From NCBI GenBank assembly GCA_964036045.1, contig OZ038389.1:65414453-65478452 (forward strand): a DNA stretch of 64,000 nucleotides. Reading direction: 5' to 3'. A program made the position numbers and the translations under genes. The stretch comes from Eutreptiella sp. 'Long Island Sound 2002'. Taxonomy: Eukaryota > Euglenozoa > Euglenophyceae > Eutreptiales > Eutreptiaceae. This document shows positions 61,828 through 64,000 of the stretch, piece by piece (position 1 is the stretch's first letter; the number at the start of each line of letters is the position of its first letter). Under the pieces are notes generated by a model. That model saw nothing but the letters and a program-made list of their open reading frames with translations, ran no database searches and was not told the DNA's origin.

Positions 61828-64000
61828 GTGTTGGTGCGGTGAGTTGTGCGCCGCCTCAGGGGCGTGGGGCAAGTGGGCTGTGCATAATGAGTCTGCGTTG
61901 TCATTCAGATATTTGCCTCCGAAATGGCATTCAAGCGCTTTGCCACGGACAAAAGGTATCTGAAGCTGGTGGACCGCATCTGGAGCGCTACAAAGTACTC
62001 CAAGCTGGAGCCGTCGGACGACCCCTTCACCGAGCGCCTGCAGCACCTCACGAGCGTGTACCAGCAGATCAACATCGAGCAGGCCCACAACATGCCGTTG
62101 CTGCAGAACAACGACGGGATCCAGGTCTTTCTGTGTGGCCTCCCCCTCTGCTCTCTTCCACAAAGCCAGGCCAGGCCCTCTCTGAGTGCATTACCAAAAC
62201 TGGCTGACGTCCTTGGGCTCAGCGCGCTTGCAGGGGCATATCTCCCGGACCAGCCCCCTTCCAATCAGGCATTCTGAGGTCCGTTGTCCACGAGCACTCT
62301 TCACCGGTGGCTTCCTCTCATCCCTCCCCACTTCGTCGTCATCTGCACCTCAGGACCCCATATTCCAGTGGATCATATTCGTGCAGGCAGGCGTCCCATC
62401 GCCTCAACAGCACTTTCAGGGAGCAAGAGGTGATGTGGAGGTCAGCATTCCCTCAAAGGCCTTGTGAGGGGCCCAGAGGGTGTGTTTGGGGTGCAATGCA
62501 GCCATTGGCCCCGACCCTGGAGCAATCGATGCAGCTGACAAGCAGCTGCGCCGTGTGCAACGCGAACAAAACGCCCTCTTCCAGGCCTTCCAGGCCCTCT
62601 GGGGCTCAGATAATTATGGTTGTGCTGAGAGTTGTACCCCTGTCGCGGGGCATGGGCCACGGGGGACCGTTACATGGAGGGCCGGACCCTGAGCCCTAAA
62701 TCTAAATCCCTGAGCATACCCCAGCGCCGCGAACAAAAGAGCGGCGCCACTTCCGCTCCAGCAGTGATTCGACACACGGGGTTCCGATTGCCTAACTGAT
62801 CGGACCCACCACACAATGCACACCGCACAGTGCATACTACAAAAAGGCACACCACCACACCCCACAACGTGCAGTGACTTTTTGAATTCTTGTCAAGGAA
62901 AACTGAGGTGGCGCAGAAATTCAATCCCCCCCCACCCACCCCCTTGAAAGACGGGGGTCTTACTTTTGGTCCATCCGGTGGGGTGCTACTTGGAGGGGGG
63001 GGGGGGCTTACTTTTGGGTCAGCTCATTTCCCTCCCACACAGATTGTTGCCGAAGCCCACTGAGAACTGTGCCCGGTGATGATGCCAAGTGGCGGCAAAC
63101 ATTTAACTCTACGGGCTGCTTGCCTGCCACTCCTTCTAATATCAAACTGCGAGTGTTCTCAAGTTATGATTTTGTGTGAGTGTCAAATGTGGAACAGCAG
63201 GTCAGGGCATTGATGCACGTGCCCAACAGGAAGCAGTAGATGCTCCTGAGGAGGCACCTATCCGCTTGCCAAAGCAACTCAAAAACCTACCACCTCATGG
63301 TCTCAGTGGATATTTTATGGATGATCCAGGATTCGGTGCATGATGCTCGGTTCAATTTTGCCGCCCTGCATGCGCCATTAGGGGGGTCATTCTTCTGGGT
63401 CTGTTGGTCCTGGACCCAGGGGGGGGGGGCTTGCTTTTGGGTGGGGTTTTACTTTTTTGGGCGGGGGTCTACACCAATGGGGAGGAGCAGTCTTGTCAGT
63501 AGATCTGTGTCTCACACGGCTCGTTGGGTGCCTTCGCAGGTTCCATCGTGCATCTGCCTGACCATCCTTTTTGTTTCTAGTCGTGGCGAATGGGGCACGA
63601 GTTGTTACCCCCCCAATTTGTGTATGTTCAAAATGCTCAACATTAACGGGAATTCCCGAAATGCCAAAAAAGCCGATTTTTTCTCCCCCCCTCCCTCCCC
63701 GTGCACCCCCACGCTCATGCCGCCGGTATCGGGGCCCAGAGCTGAGCTGAAACGCCCCCGATGGCATGGGGGGGGGGGGGGCAACGCAAATTCCCCTGAG
63801 TTCCCCGTGGCCCTGCAGCAAATACACGTCACAGGTCAGCGAGGATGAAATCAAGGGCGTGCAGGAGGTGTCGGAATACGTCTTCCGCCTGCGGTACCAG
63901 GGCACACAGAGCAAAGAGCAGCAGGAGCTTGCCCGACGGGCCTCGGGCCTGCTCCCCATTGAGATCTGCCGCATACTCCACGCGGGATCGCAGGACGCGC
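53850..64000 (+). CDS. Histidine acid phosphatase gene, multi-exon, cut by window end
   Basis: Exons with GT-AG borders and matching phases: 53850-53961, 54706-54820, 56640-56798, 57402-57646, 58106-58210, 59114-59290, 60612-60749, 61909-62124, and 63835 (or 63819) past the edge. Key motifs: the fourth exon has VVVINRHGARFPLKP (RHGxRxP at 57545, the phosphohistidine site). The fifth has GINQLSHLGAALRRKYL. The sixth has IFSSNTDRTVMSAMALVTGAFP (the conserved S-x-x-x-R-T substrate-side block). These define the histidine acid phosphatase branch of histidine phosphatases, which hydrolyse phosphomonoesters. The catalytic HD box is expected beyond the window. The first three exons give an N-terminal extension (CFGYVTVHLFRRVLKHHKFE) not typical of the family. 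Missing exons are likely between 60749 and 61909 and between 62124 and 63835. Confidence 0.7.
54085..54165 (+). repeat. tRNA-like fragment in an intron
   Basis: GTTGTGGTAGCAGCCGATTG followed about 20 bases later by CAAGTTCGAACCACG resembles the A and B boxes of a tRNA, but stems do not pair well. It lies in the first intron of the phosphatase gene. Confidence 0.35.
58585..58660 (-). repeat. tRNA-like fragment in an intron, minus strand
   Basis: The reverse complement begins GTGGCTCAGCCGTCAATGCT and contains GAGTTCGAATCCGACATGAGG. The T-arm does not pair, so it is a tRNA-derived repeat rather than a gene. Confidence 0.4.
61671..61825. repeat. CT microsatellite
   Basis: About 150 bases of CTCTCC and CT repeats, ending about 80 bases before an acceptor, within a phosphatase intron. 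Confidence 0.9.
62740..62815 (-). repeat. tRNA-like fragment, minus strand (weak)
   Basis: The reverse complement reads GGTCCGATCAGTTAGGCAAT and then GTGTGTCGAATCACTG, a weak A-box/B-box pair. Confidence 0.2.

Overview
The window looks like nuclear DNA of a unicellular eukaryote, most likely an alga or other protist. Its right half has widely spaced exons with GT-AG splice sites, polypurine/polypyrimidine microsatellites and AATAAA signals. Its left half is a thick stack of eukaryotic transposable elements. There is no operon structure, no rRNA and no convincing intact tRNA gene. I cannot name the species from sequence alone.

Left edge (1-6 kb): a MITE-like element with perfect 26-bp terminal inverted repeats (425-1311), a reverse-transcriptase-like ORF (1322-2821) and repeat-rich non-coding DNA. 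At 6.07-32.35 kb is the most striking part, a nested set of mobile elements. A 5'-truncated LINE copy (6067 to about 8630) is followed head to tail by a second LINE (about 8630 to 32350). That LINE encodes a degenerate ORF1, a 2A-like peptide, an APE-type endonuclease, a reverse transcriptase with a YADD box and a C-terminal zinc knuckle. Its ORF1 is split by element B (8863-21217; 38-bp inverted repeats, near-perfect 8-bp target duplication). Element B's own first ORF is split by element A (9297-16259; 16-bp perfect inverted repeats). Removing A with one copy of a 2-bp duplication restores the B reading frame, and removing B with one copy of its 8-bp duplication leaves the LINE ORF1 frame running on to a homopolymer. 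A and B each carry several ORFs. The last ORF of each is a related protein with a candidate D-D-E arrangement (A3 and B3), which I take to be a little-described transposase family. In A, four clusters of a GTACGAA palindrome sit before, between and after its three ORFs. ORF A1 has a 2-oxoglutarate/Fe(II)-dioxygenase-like H-x-D...H signature. Most element ORFs are broken by frameshifts, often at G or C homopolymers, and by in-frame TAG or TGA codons.

Middle (32.4-42 kb): a Gag-like CCHC zinc-knuckle protein between 102-bp direct repeats (LTR-like), a recurring GTTATCGCG-rich module, an unrecognised 284-residue ORF (37342-38193), a minisatellite, and an intact GC-rich 945-codon ORF (39166-42003) with a caspase-like catalytic pair (His563, Cys625).

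Right (42-64 kb): mostly non-coding DNA with small inverted-repeat elements, tRNA-like (SINE-like) fragments and GT/CT microsatellites. It also holds a two-exon gene for a membrane-anchored coiled-coil protein (48837-50009) and a phase-consistent set of exons (53850 to beyond 64000) for a histidine acid phosphatase with an N-terminal extension. The right edge cuts that gene.
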